Assembly: GCF_000024725.1 (NCBI RefSeq)
Contig: NC_013960.1
Coordinates: forward strand, 3,582,001 to 3,646,000
Length of the DNA stretch: 64,000 nt
Source of the DNA: Nitrosococcus halophilus Nc 4
GTDB lineage: Bacteria > Pseudomonadota > Gammaproteobacteria > Nitrosococcales > Nitrosococcaceae
Direction of reading: 5' to 3'
The position numbers and the translations under genes were made by a program. Below are positions 23,828-33,859 of this stretch, piece by piece. Position 1 is the stretch's first letter; each line of letters opens with the position of its first letter. Under the pieces are notes generated by a model that saw only the letters and a program-made list of their open reading frames with translations, was not told where the DNA came from and made no database searches.

Positions 23828-24055
23828 TCTATCGAATACAAACAAGAGAGCGCAACTTGGAACTTAGAACGGTTCCTATTTAAATAGAGCACCATTGGGC
23901 TTGGGACAGAGGGCGGCAAGGGTAAACTGAGACCATGGGTCCGGTGGAGCCATGCAGACCGGTAAACGCCCCTCCCAAGAAGGGATCAGAAGTCTTGAGA
24001 TTTAGCCTGCATCCCTATGGTATTATGAGCGAATTTTTATGAACCACCCCATAGC

Positions 24056-25477
24056 ATGACCCACGGCTTACCTAACTTTACCGCCGCCCAGGTACTGATA
24101 ATTGGCGATGTAATGTTGGATCGTTACTGGCACGGTGCTACCTCGCGCATCTCGCCAGAGGCTCCTGTGCCCGTGGTCCATGTCACCGGCCGAGAGGAAC
24201 GGCCTGGTGGGGCAGGCAATGTAGCGGTCAATGTAGCGGCACTAGGGGCTCAGGCGACACTGCTAGGCTTGATCGGCACGGATGAGGCTGCCACTACGCT
24301 GCGGTCTTTGCTCACTCGCCAGGGAGTCCACTGCCGCCTGGAAGGTGTTTCCAATATGGCCACGATCACCAAACTGCGAGTAATCAGCCACCACCAACAG
24401 CTGCTCCGCTTGGATTTTGAGGACGGGTTAATTCCGGCCTACAGCGAGGCATTACTCCCTGCCTATGGCGTTGCCCTGAACAGCAGACCCGTGGTGATCC
24501 TCTCCGATTACGGCAAAGGGACCCTACAAGCGCCTCAACGATTAATCACCCTCGGCCGGGAAGCCGGCGTGCCGATTCTTATCGATCCCAAAGGCGCTGA
24601 TTTCTCTCGCTATCACGGCGCCAGCATCATCACCCCCAACCTGGCCGAATTTGAAGCCGTGGTAGGGCCTTGCGCCGACGACGCAGCCCTGGTTGAAAAA
24701 GGAGAGCAGTTACGGCGACAACTAGCCCTTGAGGCTTTGCTTATTACCCGCGGCGAACAGGGCATGACCCTGTTACAGCAAGGGCACGCCCCCCTTCATC
24801 TGCCCACCGAGGCGCGAGAGGTCTTTGATGTCACTGGTGCTGGAGATACCGTGATTTCAGTCCTGGGCGCCGCCCTGGCAGCGGGCAACACCTTTAAGGA
24901 GGCTACCACCCTTGCCAATCTAGCCGCGGGGATCGTCGTAGGGAAATTGGGTACGGCCAGTGTGACCCGTGATGAGCTACAAAGGGCTCTCCATCCCATA
25001 ACCACCCGCCGAGGAATTCTCACTGAGGAAGAACTGCTACCTCTCATCCACCTGGCTCGCAGCCGCGGTGAACGGATTGTGATGACCAATGGCTGTTTTG
25101 ATATTCTTCATCCAGGCCATGTGGGCTACTTAGCCGAGGCACGCCAACTGGGAGATCGGCTGATTGTGGCCGTTAACGACGATGCCTCGGTCCAACGCCT
25201 CAAGGGCAAAGACCGACCGGTGAACAATCTTGCCCAGCGCATGGCAGTTTTGTCGGCGCTCCATGACGTGGACTGGGTCGTCCCCTTCTCAGAGGATACC
25301 CCGGCACGGCTAATTGAGCGGGTACTACCCGATATCTTAGTGAAGGGCGGCGACTATACTCCCGAGCAGGTAGCAGGAAGCAAAGCGGTTGTTGCCAACG
25401 GCGGAAAAGCCATCATCCTCAATTACCAGCAAGGTTGTTCTACCAGCCAGATCATTGAGGCTATTCGCAAAGGCTAA
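24056..25477 (+). CDS. hldE: Bifunctional heptose-7-phosphate kinase / heptose-1-phosphate adenylyltransferase
   Basis: A 473-residue cytoplasmic enzyme for ADP-heptose synthesis for LPS inner core. The N-terminal PfkB-type kinase (about 1-315) has [26 protein letters not shown] and the catalytic [12 protein letters not shown]. The C-terminal cytidylyltransferase-like domain (about 340-473) has [15 protein letters not shown] with the HxGH motif. The length is normal for the fusion enzyme. It is followed 12 bases later by hldD, which catalyses the next step. Confidence 0.96.
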   Translation: MTHGLPNFTAAQVLIIGDVMLDRYWHGATSRISPEAPVPVVHVTGREERPGGAGNVAVNVAALGAQATLLGLIGTDEAATTLRSLLTRQGVHCRLEGVSNMATITKLRVISHHQQLLRLDFEDGLIPAYSEALLPAYGVALNSRPVVILSDYGKGTLQAPQRLITLGREAGVPILIDPKGADFSRYHGASIITPNLAEFEAVVGPCADDAALVEKGEQLRRQLALEALLITRGEQGMTLLQQGHAPLHLPTEAREVFDVTGAGDTVISVLGAALAAGNTFKEATTLANLAAGIVVGKLGTASVTRDELQRALHPITTRRGILTEEELLPLIHLARSRGERIVMTNGCFDILHPGHVGYLAEARQLGDRLIVAVNDDASVQRLKGKDRPVNNLAQRMAVLSALHDVDWVVPFSEDTPARLIERVLPDILVKGGDYTPEQVAGSKAVVANGGKAIILNYQQGCSTSQIIEAIRKG

Positions 25478-25489
25478 GGAGGCTCGTTC

Positions 25490-26443
25490 TTGATTATAGT
25501 CACTGGCGGCGCTGGCTTTATTGGCAGCAATATTATCAAGGCCCTAAATCAGCGCGGGCGCGAAGATATTTTGGTGGTTGATGACCTAACCCAGGGAGAA
25601 AAATTTATCAATCTGGCCGACTGTGAGATCTGGGACTATTGGGATAAAGAGCAATTTCTACACGCCATAGAGGCTGAAAAGGGTTTTCCACACCCACCAG
25701 AGGCAATGGTGCATCAGGGCGCTTGCAGTTCCACGACGGAATGGAATGGGCGCTATATGATGGAGAACAACTACCACTATTCCAAGCGCCTGCTACATTA
25801 TTGCCTGGAACGCCGCATCCCCTTCCTTTATGCCTCTAGCGCGGCAGTTTATGGCCATGGCCCGACCTTTCGCGAGCGCCGGAAATTTGAGGCTCCACGC
25901 AATGTCTATGGTTACTCTAAGTTTCTCTTCGACCAATACGTCCGGCGTTGCTTACCAACGGCTCCCAGCCAAATCGTTGGCTTTCGCTACTTCAATGTTT
26001 ATGGTCCCCGGGAAGCCCACAAAGGCTCCATGGCCAGTGTCGCTTACCATGCCCATTGCCAGCTTAAAGATACCGGCCGCATCAAGCTGTTTGAAGGCTG
26101 CGATGGCTACGGGCACGGCGAACAACGACGGGATTTCATCTATGTTGCTGATGTGGCTGCGGTCAGCCTCTGGTTCCTGGAACATCCCCATTGCTCAGGG
26201 ATTTTTAATGTGGGCACAGGCCAGGCCCAAACTTTCAACGAAGTGGCTCGCGCCGTACTTGCCTTTCATGGACGTGGTGAAATTGAGTACATTCCATTCC
26301 CCGACCATTTGCGGGGGCGTTATCAAAGTTTTACCCAAGCGGATATCAGCGCCCTACGGGAAGCAGGCTATACTGCGCCTTTCGCCCCGGTTGAGGAAGG
26401 GGTGAAAACTTACCTGGACTGGCTGAGGGAAAATCAAGGCTAG
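25490..26443 (+). CDS. hldD: ADP-L-glycero-D-manno-heptose 6-epimerase
   Basis: A 317-residue short-chain dehydrogenase/reductase family epimerase that gives the LPS core heptose its final stereochemistry. [20 protein letters not shown] is the NADP-binding glycine motif, and the catalytic Tyr/Lys pair is in [12 protein letters not shown]. The family signatures [13 protein letters not shown] and [11 protein letters not shown] are present. The start is TTG at 25490, preceded by the Shine-Dalgarno AAGGAGG at 25477-25483. It is cotranscribed with hldE. Confidence 0.96.
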   Translation: MIIVTGGAGFIGSNIIKALNQRGREDILVVDDLTQGEKFINLADCEIWDYWDKEQFLHAIEAEKGFPHPPEAMVHQGACSSTTEWNGRYMMENNYHYSKRLLHYCLERRIPFLYASSAAVYGHGPTFRERRKFEAPRNVYGYSKFLFDQYVRRCLPTAPSQIVGFRYFNVYGPREAHKGSMASVAYHAHCQLKDTGRIKLFEGCDGYGHGEQRRDFIYVADVAAVSLWFLEHPHCSGIFNVGTGQAQTFNEVARAVLAFHGRGEIEYIPFPDHLRGRYQSFTQADISALREAGYTAPFAPVEEGVKTYLDWLRENQG

Positions 26444-26473
26444 CCTATTTCCAAACCAGCGGGTTTCCTGTTA

Positions 26474-27775
26474 GTGCCAGTTTCACTTTCAATTTTGCGG
26501 GCCCTCTATAGCCTCTTGTTTTACTTATTCACCCCGCTAGTGGTAATTCGCCTCCTATGGCGAGGTTACCGCGCTCCCGCCTATCTCCACCGCTGGAGAG
26601 AGCGCTTCGGCTTTGCCCCTCCCCTAGCTGGGAAGGCAGTTATTTGGGTCCATGCCGTGTCGGTGGGAGAGGTCCAAGCGAGCTTACCCTTGGTACGGGC
26701 TCTACTGGACCATTACCCCCACCACACAGTGTTGTTGACCACCATGACACCCACCGGCTCGGCCCAAGTGCGAAAGAGCCTGGGAGAACAAGTGGCCCAT
26801 TGCTACCTGCCCTATGATTTAGCCGACGCCACTGCCCGCTTCCTCCAGCGGGTTCAACCCCAATTGGGGGTGATTCTGGAAACAGAGCTTTGGCCCAACC
26901 TCTTGCGCCAGTGCCAACGCCGCAGGATCCCGGTAATACTCGCCAATGCCCGCCTTTCGGAACGTTCGGCGCGAGGCTATTCCCGCTTGGGAGCGTTCTC
27001 CCAGGATATGTTGTCTGATCTCGCCTTTATTGCGGCCCAGGGAAAAGCCGATGCCGAACGCTTTATTGCCCTCGGAGCGCCCCCTGAGCGAGTCCAGGTA
27101 ACCGGTAATCTCAAGTTTGAACTCAAACTCCCCTCCCCTCTGGAATCTCAGGGAGCCCTATTAAGGCGCCAATGGGGTCAGTCACGCCCCCTTTGGATTG
27201 CCGCCAGCACCCATGAAGGGGAAGAAGAACAAATCCTAACTGCCTTCAAACAGGTGCAACAATCCTACCCATCAGCCCTACTGGTTCTGGTGCCAAGGCA
27301 TCCCGAACGATTCGGTCGCGTCCATCACTTATGCCAACGGCAAGGCTTTATTACCCAACTTCGCAGTGAACAACGAGCTTGCGATCCAGCTACGGAGATT
27401 TTCATCGGTGACACTATGGGGGAGCTCCCCTTATTCTTCGCGGCCTCTGATGTCGCTTTTCTCGGTGGCAGCCTAGTCCCTGTGGGGGGACACAACCCTT
27501 TGGAACCGGCCGCCCTAAAACGGCCCGTTATTCTCGGGCCCCATATGTTCAATTTTTATGAGATCAGCCAACGGTTACTGGCAGCCGGCGCAGCCATTCA
27601 AGTTGAAACCATTCAGGAGCTGGCCCAGACTGTTCAGCACTATCTTGGCAATCCCCAACTCCGTGCGAAAGCAGGCGAAGCGGGACAGCAAGTAATTGCC
27701 CAAAACCAGGGAGCATCAAGCAAAATACTACAACTCATCAATACCTTACGAGCCAACAGCACGAAAGAGGCGTGA
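26474..27775 (+). CDS. waaA: 3-deoxy-D-manno-octulosonic acid transferase (Kdo transferase)
   Basis: A 433-residue GT30 glycosyltransferase, anchored by an N-terminal hydrophobic helix (about residues 7-24), which adds Kdo to lipid A precursors. The N-terminal GT domain shows VIWVHAVSVGEVQASLPL and ETELWPNLLRQC. The C-terminal donor domain shows VPRHPERF, FLGGSLVPVGGHNPLEPA and GPHMFNF. GTG 26474 is the apparent start. It lies 30 bases after hldD in an LPS core operon and converges on tolC. Confidence 0.95.
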   Translation: MPVSLSILRALYSLLFYLFTPLVVIRLLWRGYRAPAYLHRWRERFGFAPPLAGKAVIWVHAVSVGEVQASLPLVRALLDHYPHHTVLLTTMTPTGSAQVRKSLGEQVAHCYLPYDLADATARFLQRVQPQLGVILETELWPNLLRQCQRRRIPVILANARLSERSARGYSRLGAFSQDMLSDLAFIAAQGKADAERFIALGAPPERVQVTGNLKFELKLPSPLESQGALLRRQWGQSRPLWIAASTHEGEEEQILTAFKQVQQSYPSALLVLVPRHPERFGRVHHLCQRQGFITQLRSEQRACDPATEIFIGDTMGELPLFFAASDVAFLGGSLVPVGGHNPLEPAALKRPVILGPHMFNFYEISQRLLAAGAAIQVETIQELAQTVQHYLGNPQLRAKAGEAGQQVIAQNQGASSKILQLINTLRANSTKEA

Positions 27776-27808
27776 ACCGGCTGGGATAAGAAGCCAGAAA
27801 AACTCACC

Positions 27809-27838
27809 CCTCAAAACTTCCGCTAGGGCGCTTATCTA
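27809..27838. repeat. Short dispersed repeat, copy 2 (CCTCAAAACTTCCG)
   Basis: The same 14-base core as at 19451-19464, here in the gap between waaA and the convergent tolC gene. Confidence 0.4.
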
Positions 27839-27851
27839 TAAGGGGCCACCC

Positions 27852-29207
27852 TCAATGCAGCCACTGGTTAATTTGCTCCAAGTCTTCTAGGGTGATAATG
27901 CCAGCCCCTTGCTTCAGACGCAGCGTATTGAGGATATACTCATAGCGGGACCGAGAGTGATCCCGGAGGGCGCGAAACAAATCCCGCCGCACGTTGAGGA
28001 CATCCACCGTCGTGCGGGTCCCCACCTCAAAGCCGGCTTCGGTCGCCTCCAGAGAACTCTCGTTGGAAACAATGGCCTGCTGCAAAGCCTTGACCTGACT
28101 GACTTCGGAGATGACGCCCAAATAAGCCTCACGAGTCTGGCGGAAAACCTGCCGACGGGCCTGTTCCAACTGCTCCAGGGACTGCTCCAGCCGGTGTTTG
28201 GCCTCCCGGGTGCGGGATACCACGGCGCCCCCCTGAAAAAGAGGTAGATTAAACTGCAACCCAATCACATTTTGATCGGTTTGGAAGCCACCAAAGCTCC
28301 CCCCTCCGGTCACATTGGTGGAGTTAGTGCCCACCACATCTAGGGTGGGGTAATGCCCCGATTTCTCCCGCTCAATCTCTTGGCGGGCATTGTCTACCGC
28401 CGCCTCGGAAGCATCAATTTGGGGGTTTTGCTGGAGCGCAGTCTCGGCCCATTGGTCGATGTCCATAGGATCAGGCTGGAGTAAAGGAGCATCCTTTTCC
28501 AAATCTTCCAGTTCCCGAAAGTATTGCCCCGTCACCTCCCGCAACCGCTCATGGGCGTTGGAAAGGGCATTTTCGGCAGCGATTTCCTGGGAAACCGCAA
28601 GATCATAGGCGGCCTGGGCTTCATTAACGTCCACAATAGTATCCAGCCCCACCTCGAAACGCTGCCGAGTCTGCTCCAGCTGCTTATCAATGGCTTCTTT
28701 TTCCGCCCGGGCAAACTCTAGTTCAGCCTGGGCGGTGAGCACATCGAAATAGCGCTCAGCCGCCCGAACCAACAGGGCTTGTTCCTCGGCCACCAAATCC
28801 GCCTGGGCTTGGGCGATGGTGGCATCCGCCTGCTTGAGGCGGACAAAATTTTCCCGTCGGTATAGTGGCTGGGTCAAACTGAGAGTATAACCCCAGTTAT
28901 TAAACGACCGGGTGCCCCCAAAGCCGGGAAAAGGCTGTTGCTCAAGCAACTCAATGGTCTGGAAGGTCCGATCATAGTTGGAGGAAATATCCACAACCGG
29001 TAAAAATAGGGCTCTGGCCTGGGGCTTAGCTTCCAACGCGGCCTGCACCGCCGCCACTTGAGCCCGCAATTGGGGATCATTCGCCCTTGCCAAACGATAG
29101 ACCTCCAGCAAATCGGATGCTTGGACAGACCAGGGGATCACCAGACCAAGGAGGAGCAGCAAGAGACGTTTTTTGATGAAGGACACGAATTTCGGTTCAA
29201 TAAACAA
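27852..29207 (-). CDS. tolC: TolC-family outer membrane channel protein
   Basis: A 451-residue outer membrane efflux/secretion channel. The signal peptide precedes SDLLEVYRLARANDPQLRAQ, the classic TolC opening. Two repeated OEP domains follow, each with long helices (for example LFQGGAVVSRTREAKHRLEQ in the second). The C-terminal TVDVLNVRRDLFRALRDHSR matches the family, and the C-terminal extension seen in E. coli TolC is absent. It is 34 bases downstream of the pcm-like gene, the usual pairing in gammaproteobacteria. It would serve type I secretion and multidrug efflux. Confidence 0.93.
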   Translation of the reverse strand: MFIEPKFVSFIKKRLLLLLLGLVIPWSVQASDLLEVYRLARANDPQLRAQVAAVQAALEAKPQARALFLPVVDISSNYDRTFQTIELLEQQPFPGFGGTRSFNNWGYTLSLTQPLYRRENFVRLKQADATIAQAQADLVAEEQALLVRAAERYFDVLTAQAELEFARAEKEAIDKQLEQTRQRFEVGLDTIVDVNEAQAAYDLAVSQEIAAENALSNAHERLREVTGQYFRELEDLEKDAPLLQPDPMDIDQWAETALQQNPQIDASEAAVDNARQEIEREKSGHYPTLDVVGTNSTNVTGGGSFGGFQTDQNVIGLQFNLPLFQGGAVVSRTREAKHRLEQSLEQLEQARRQVFRQTREAYLGVISEVSQVKALQQAIVSNESSLEATEAGFEVGTRTTVDVLNVRRDLFRALRDHSRSRYEYILNTLRLKQGAGIITLEDLEQINQWLH

Positions 29208-29241
29208 GAGATCTATTTCCTGAGCTAGGGGCTTCCTTTAG

Positions 29242-29880
29242 CTAAAAAATGAATTTTGGCTTGGGCTCACTGTGAAGCAGCGGCGGTATGACCGTTTCAA
29301 ACAACCCCTCACGGGACCACTCCTTCTCCCCCACACGGGTGATCAACACCGCTTCCATCACCGGCGCCTGGCCCAAAACCACAAACAAACGCCCCCCCAA
29401 TTTGAGTGCTTCCAGAAAAGCATGGGGCTCACTGGGGAGAGAGCCCGTCACGGCAATGGCATCAAAAGGTCCACCCTGAGCCCAACCTCGGGATGCATCC
29501 CCCACCTGCAAAGAAATATTCTTGAGCTGCCACTCAGCCAGGCGCTGCAATTCAGGAAAAATATCAACGCTAGTCACGTGTCCGGCCAGACCTGCCATGA
29601 CCGCTGTCAGGTAGCCGGTTCCTGTCCCTATTTCCAGGACCGAATCCTGTTCTTTAAGCTCCAATGCCTGCAGCAAACGACCCTCAATTTTGGGCGGCAA
29701 CATCACCTGCCCCTGCCCGATGGGTATTTGAATATCAGCGTAAGCCAGGTTCCTATATACTGGTGGAACAAAATCTTCCCGAGGTACGGCAGCAAGCCGA
29801 TCCAATACTCGCTGATCGAGCACCTCCCAAGGCCGGACCTGCTGTTCCACCATATTGAAGCGAGCTTGCTCCAGGTTCAT
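29242..29880 (-). CDS. Protein-L-isoaspartate O-methyltransferase family protein
   Basis: A 212-residue SAM-dependent methyltransferase of the Pcm type. The SAM-binding motif I is SVLEIGTGTGYLTAVMAGLA near residue 80, and VPPVYRNLAYADIQIPIGQG precedes it. It is the divergent form found next to tolC in many gammaproteobacteria rather than the Pcm that pairs with surE, so repair of isoaspartate is presumed, not shown. It is probably cotranscribed with tolC. Confidence 0.85.
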   Translation of the reverse strand: MNLEQARFNMVEQQVRPWEVLDQRVLDRLAAVPREDFVPPVYRNLAYADIQIPIGQGQVMLPPKIEGRLLQALELKEQDSVLEIGTGTGYLTAVMAGLAGHVTSVDIFPELQRLAEWQLKNISLQVGDASRGWAQGGPFDAIAVTGSLPSEPHAFLEALKLGGRLFVVLGQAPVMEAVLITRVGEKEWSREGLFETVIPPLLHSEPKPKFIF

Positions 29881-29968
29881 CGACTCCTCACCTTAAATAA
29901 CTGTAGGGTGCCTAAGAGTAAGGGCTTTTTTCAGGCGGCGCAACAAAGGACATTCAAATTAATGTCAT

Positions 29969-30211
29969 TTATCTACTGCTTATCCGCTTACGGATCACGA
30001 AATGGTACTGGCCTTCTTCCTCACGGGCTTCCAAAAGCTCGTTCTCGGTAATGCGGGCAAAGGCCTCCACATCTTTTAAAGAGCCTGGATCCGTAGCCAC
30101 CACATAAAGGGTTTGTCCACCTTCCAGAGTTTCTAGCGCTTTACGAATCCGCAACACGGGCAAAGGACAGGGTAAACCAATAGCATTGAGCTCGGCATCG
30201 TAATCAGACAT
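29969..30211 (-). CDS. TusA/SirA-family sulfur-carrier protein
   Basis: An 80-residue protein with the family CPxP motif in AIGLPCPLPVLRIRKALE (Cys about 15), then VVATDPGSLKDVEAFARITEN. The cysteine would carry persulfide sulfur for tRNA thiolation, molybdenum cofactor or sulfur oxidation. It stands alone, 89 bases upstream of the Pcm-like gene. Chromatiales often carry several TusA paralogues, so the exact role cannot be read from the sequence. Confidence 0.9.
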   Translation of the reverse strand: MSDYDAELNAIGLPCPLPVLRIRKALETLEGGQTLYVVATDPGSLKDVEAFARITENELLEAREEEGQYHFVIRKRISSR

Positions 30212-30369
30212 AGTGGTTTGACTCTGGAATAATGGATAGCAACCCGTTTTTTTGGTTAAAAAAAGGCTAAATTATAAACTAATAGCACTAGGATAAAAGA
30301 GAGATGGAGGGGTGAGCTGAACCGGGCCGGTTACGCTGAGTCTATGATTTAATATTGACATTATCAGGG

Positions 30370-31824
30370 ATGCGGAAATTACCAGTGCAATTGCTGAGCA
30401 CAGTATTATGGGCCGTCATTTTATTGACGGTTCCAACCCTCAAGGCCGATGAAATTGAACTACCGGAAATCGGTGATCATTCAGGAGTCGCCCTATCACC
30501 AGAACAAGAACGCAGCATTGGGCAGGCTTTTATGCGCCGCCTGCGTAATTCGGTAACGATTATTGAAGATCCAGAGGTAGCGACTTATGTCCAATCATTA
30601 GGGTATCGGCTGGTTGCGAATAGCGATAACCCAGGGCAAGGATTCACTTTCTTTGTCATTCAGGATCCGACTATCAATGCCTTCGCCGCCCCCGGAGGGT
30701 ATATTGGAATCCATTCCGGACTGATTGAAAATTCCCAAACAGAAAGCGAACTAGCGGCGGTACTGGCCCATGAAATTGCCCATATCACCCAGCGCCACTT
30801 GGCCCGTGCCTTTGAGCAACGCCGCCGCTTGAGCCTACCCATGACCGCCGCGATAGTGGCTGCTATCATTCTGGGCACCCAGAGCCCTGATGCCGGTCTT
30901 GCTGGGCTAGCCGCCGCCCAGGCCGGTGCTGCTCAACTCCAAATCAATTTTACCCGTTCCAATGAAAAGGAAGCCGACCGGGTAGGAATGCAAACCCTGG
31001 TACGGGCCGGCTTCGACCCTTTTGCCATGCCCGCTTTCTTCGAGCGCCTCCACCAGGTCAGCCGTTACTACGGAACCCGGCCGCCGGAATTTCTCAGCAC
31101 CCACCCGGTGACCAGCAACCGTATTGCGGATGCCATGGGCCGTGCCGAAACCCTCAATCCCCATCCTGTAAAGGATCATCTCCAGTTTCATCTGGTACGG
31201 GCTAAACTCCAAGTTCTGGCTAGTGATAATCATGAACAAACGGTGCGCCAGTTTAAAGAGGCCCTGGAGAATGGCCGCTACCGGAATGAAGCGGCCACCC
31301 GCTATGGCTATGCCCTAGCGCTAGTCGCCACTGGAGACTCGAGCGAAGCGCGACGGCAAATTTTACAGTTGCTTAAAAAAGACGGTGACAATCTCGCCTA
31401 CCGGCTCGCCCTCGCTCGAGTGGAAGCAGCCGCTGGTCGTTTTGAAACCGCTTTTAAAGTCTATAAGGAAGCCCAAGCGCTATATCCCAACGACTATGCC
31501 GTCGTCGTCAACTATGCCAATGCCTTGTTGCAGGGCCACCGTCCCCAGACCGCCCGGGATTTATTAAGGCGTCAGATTCAATCAGGCGTAGGCACGGGAC
31601 AAATCTACCACTTAATGGCCCAAGCGGAAGGGGATGCCGGCAACCGTGCAGAGGCCCACCGTTGGTTGGCGGAGTACCACTATTACAATGGGCAGACTGA
31701 TATGGCGATTAAACAATTACAGCTAGCCAGCAAAGCAGCGAGTAACGATTTCTACGAACGTTCCAAGATCGAAGCCCGTCTGCGGCAGCTGCAAATGGAG
31801 ATCAATGCCGAGGAAGATTCCTAA
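30370..31824 (+). CDS. bepA: BepA-type periplasmic M48 metalloprotease with TPR domain
   Basis: A 484-residue periplasmic protease/chaperone that assists LptD and BamA assembly at the outer membrane. A signal peptide (about residues 1-27) is followed by the M48 domain with LAHEIAHITQRHLAR (HExxH zinc site) and NEKEADRVGMQTL (third zinc ligand). SRYYGTRPPEFLSTHPVTSNRI follows, and the C-terminal ~200 residues are TPR-like helices. ATG 30370 gives a normal signal peptide; the frame is open to TTG 30355. It is divergent from the tusA-like gene. Confidence 0.92.
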   Translation: MRKLPVQLLSTVLWAVILLTVPTLKADEIELPEIGDHSGVALSPEQERSIGQAFMRRLRNSVTIIEDPEVATYVQSLGYRLVANSDNPGQGFTFFVIQDPTINAFAAPGGYIGIHSGLIENSQTESELAAVLAHEIAHITQRHLARAFEQRRRLSLPMTAAIVAAIILGTQSPDAGLAGLAAAQAGAAQLQINFTRSNEKEADRVGMQTLVRAGFDPFAMPAFFERLHQVSRYYGTRPPEFLSTHPVTSNRIADAMGRAETLNPHPVKDHLQFHLVRAKLQVLASDNHEQTVRQFKEALENGRYRNEAATRYGYALALVATGDSSEARRQILQLLKKDGDNLAYRLALARVEAAAGRFETAFKVYKEAQALYPNDYAVVVNYANALLQGHRPQTARDLLRRQIQSGVGTGQIYHLMAQAEGDAGNRAEAHRWLAEYHYYNGQTDMAIKQLQLASKAASNDFYERSKIEARLRQLQMEINAEEDS

Positions 31825-31867
31825 GGCAAAGATTTTTCCGGTCCGAGGGCGCAATATTTAGACCACT

Positions 31868-31890
31868 CACCCCCTACCCGCTAGGGGGTG
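31868..31890. terminator. Hairpin after bepA
   Basis: CACCCCCTA (31868-31876) pairs with TAGGGGGTG (31882-31890) around CCCGC. It lies 43 bases after the bepA stop, with GGTAGGAAAAA following. It is a probable terminator separating bepA from the pqq operon. Confidence 0.5.
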
Positions 31891-32046
31891 GTAGGAAAAA
31901 TCCGGATTTATACTTAGTGAACTTCCTCCGGAATATGATTTAGAATGCTTACTTAATGCCATCGCAAATTTTGCCTCAGCAATTATCTTGCACTTTAGTG
32001 GCAGATAACCAACGCCAGTTAACAACTCAATCAAAGGAGTTTGGGT

Positions 32047-32118
32047 ATGTGGACAAAACCTGCTTACTATGATCTGCGCTTTGGCTTCGAAGTCACCATG
32101 TACATTTGCCATCGGTAA
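32047..32118 (+). CDS. pqqA: PQQ precursor peptide PqqA
   Basis: A 23-residue ribosomal peptide, [20 protein letters not shown] ending CHR. Glu15 and Tyr19, in the invariant ExxxY unit (EVTMY), are the two residues fused by PqqE to make pyrroloquinoline quinone. A Shine-Dalgarno site, AAAGGAG, lies at about 32033-32039. It is first in pqqABCDE and separated from pqqB by a strong stem-loop, consistent with the high substrate-to-enzyme ratio needed. It is too short for ordinary gene callers. Confidence 0.97.
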   Translation: MWTKPAYYDLRFGFEVTMYICHR

Positions 32119-32132
32119 TTAAAACCCCGGTC

Positions 32133-32168
32133 AAGTCTCGCCCGGACCCAAGTCCGGGCGAGACTTTT
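32133..32168 (+). terminator. Strong stem-loop between pqqA and pqqB (attenuator)
   Basis: AAGTCTCGCCCGGAC (32133-32147) pairs perfectly over 15 bp with 32152-32166 around the loop CCAA, and the T-run TTTT (32165-32168) ends it. The pqqB start is only 9 bases beyond. It would allow most transcripts to stop after pqqA. Confidence 0.85.
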
Positions 32169-32176
32169 GACTCCCC

Positions 32177-33112
32177 ATGGCGAGCAAAGCGATGTTAATC
32201 CATGTCCTAGGTTCAGGTGCGGGCGGGGGCTTCCCCCAGTGGAATTGCAACTGCCACAATTGCAGCCGCCTGCGTAAGGGCGAGTTCAAAGGGCAAGCGC
32301 GATCCCAGTCCTCGGTTGCAGCCAGCACCAATGGTACCGATTGGGTGCTTTTCAACACCTCTCCGGATATTCTCAAACAACTCCAGAATTTTCCTGCTAT
32401 CCAACCGGGTCGAGGACTCCGGGATACGGGTATCCGCAGCATTGTGCTCATTGACAGCCAAATCGACCATACCACTGGACTGCTGATGCTGCGGGAACAT
32501 CACCAACCCTTGGAAGTGTACTGCACTGAACCCGTCTACCAGGACCTCACTACCGGTAATCCCCTATTTAAAGTGCTGGATCATTACTGCACGGTGAATT
32601 GGCACCCGATTCGGCTGCCCCGGGAAGATGCGCCCGGCGAGGCTTTTCAAGTGGAAGGGCTGCGCTTAGTGCCGGTCCCTCTACGCAGCGAGGCCCCGCC
32701 CTATTCCCCCCATCGCCATAATTATCATGTAGGGGACACCATCGGCGTGCTGATGGAGGATTTGACCACCCAAAAACGCTTATTTTACGCGCCAGGTTTG
32801 GGACAGATTGAAAACCATGTCCTTTCCTTGATGGCAGAAGCCGACTGTCTGCTTGTCGATGGGACCTTCTGGGCCGAGGATGAAATGGAACAAGCAGGAA
32901 TTAGCCAGAAACGCGCCGCCGAAATGGGCCATCTTCCTCAATCGGGGCCAGGGGGCATGATGAGCACCATGGCTCCCCTCACTAACCCCCGAAAAATCCT
33001 CATTCATATCAACAACACCAATCCCATCCTGGACGAAGAATCGCCGGAGCGGGCCCAACTAGAGGCGGCAGGGATTGAAGTGGCCTTTGATGGCATGAAC
33101 ATTACCCTCTAG
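32177..33112 (+). CDS. pqqB: PQQ biosynthesis protein PqqB
   Basis: A 311-residue metallo-beta-lactamase-fold protein. The N-terminal [18 protein letters not shown] is the family signature with its zinc cysteines. The lactamase-type histidine motif appears as [16 protein letters not shown]. It has been proposed to hydroxylate or process the tyrosine part of the precursor. ATG 32177 is the longest start; ATG 32192 ([12 protein letters not shown]) matches other PqqB starts better and is equally possible. Confidence 0.95.
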   Translation: MASKAMLIHVLGSGAGGGFPQWNCNCHNCSRLRKGEFKGQARSQSSVAASTNGTDWVLFNTSPDILKQLQNFPAIQPGRGLRDTGIRSIVLIDSQIDHTTGLLMLREHHQPLEVYCTEPVYQDLTTGNPLFKVLDHYCTVNWHPIRLPREDAPGEAFQVEGLRLVPVPLRSEAPPYSPHRHNYHVGDTIGVLMEDLTTQKRLFYAPGLGQIENHVLSLMAEADCLLVDGTFWAEDEMEQAGISQKRAAEMGHLPQSGPGGMMSTMAPLTNPRKILIHINNTNPILDEESPERAQLEAAGIEVAFDGMNITL

Positions 33113-33128
33113 TTGCAAGGAGAGGAAT

Positions 33129-33851
33129 ATGGCGGAACAAAAACCCTGGAGCCGCGAAGAATTCGAGCAAAAGCTGCGGGAGAAAGAGCGTTTCTACCAC
33201 CTCCATCATCCTTTCCACGTCCTAATGAACAGGGGCGAGTTGAACCAACAACAGGTCCAAGGCTGGGTCGCCAACCGTTTCTACTACCAAACCAGCATCC
33301 CCATCAAGGATGCTGCCATCCTGGCCAACTGCCCCCGACGATCAGTGCGGCGACATTGGGTGCAGCGGATCCTAGACCATGATGGTTATGGAGAAGACGT
33401 GGGGGGTATCGAGGCCTGGTTTCAGCTAGGCGAAGCCGTGGGATTGGCACGGGAAGAACTGGAATCCCAGCAACATGTCTTGCCGGGAGTGCGTTTTGCC
33501 ATTGACGCCTATGTCAACTTTGCCCGCCGTGCCACCTGGCAGGAAGCGGCTTGCTCTTCCCTGACGGAATTGTTTGCGCCTTCGCTTCATCAGCAGCGCC
33601 TAGATAATTGGCCCCGCTATTACCCTTGGATTAAAGCGGAAGGCTACCATTATTTTCGCAAACGCCTTAACGAAGCCCGGCGGGATGTGCAACATGGCCT
33701 AGAGATTACCTTGGATTACTTCCAAAATCGCGCCCAACAGGAACGGGCCTTAGGAATCTTGCAGTTCAAGTTGGATGTGCTGTGGACTATGCTGGATGCC
33801 ATGTGGATGGCGTATATTGAAAACCGTCCCCCCTATCACATGGAGGTCTAA
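33129..33851 (+). CDS. pqqC: Pyrroloquinoline-quinone synthase PqqC
   Basis: A 240-residue cofactor-free oxidase that performs the final ring closure and eight-electron oxidation to PQQ. Family signatures are [36 protein letters not shown] near residues 40-60 and [20 protein letters not shown]. The heme-oxygenase-like all-helical fold and length match known PqqC. It begins 16 bases after pqqB. Confidence 0.97.
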   Translation: MAEQKPWSREEFEQKLREKERFYHLHHPFHVLMNRGELNQQQVQGWVANRFYYQTSIPIKDAAILANCPRRSVRRHWVQRILDHDGYGEDVGGIEAWFQLGEAVGLAREELESQQHVLPGVRFAIDAYVNFARRATWQEAACSSLTELFAPSLHQQRLDNWPRYYPWIKAEGYHYFRKRLNEARRDVQHGLEITLDYFQNRAQQERALGILQFKLDVLWTMLDAMWMAYIENRPPYHMEV

Positions 33852-33859
33852 CCCGGCCC

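Noticed and set aside
31867-32112. An 81-codon open frame on the minus strand covering pqqA
   Set aside because: It is the shadow of pqqA and its upstream region. pqqA itself matches the PqqA family residue by residue.
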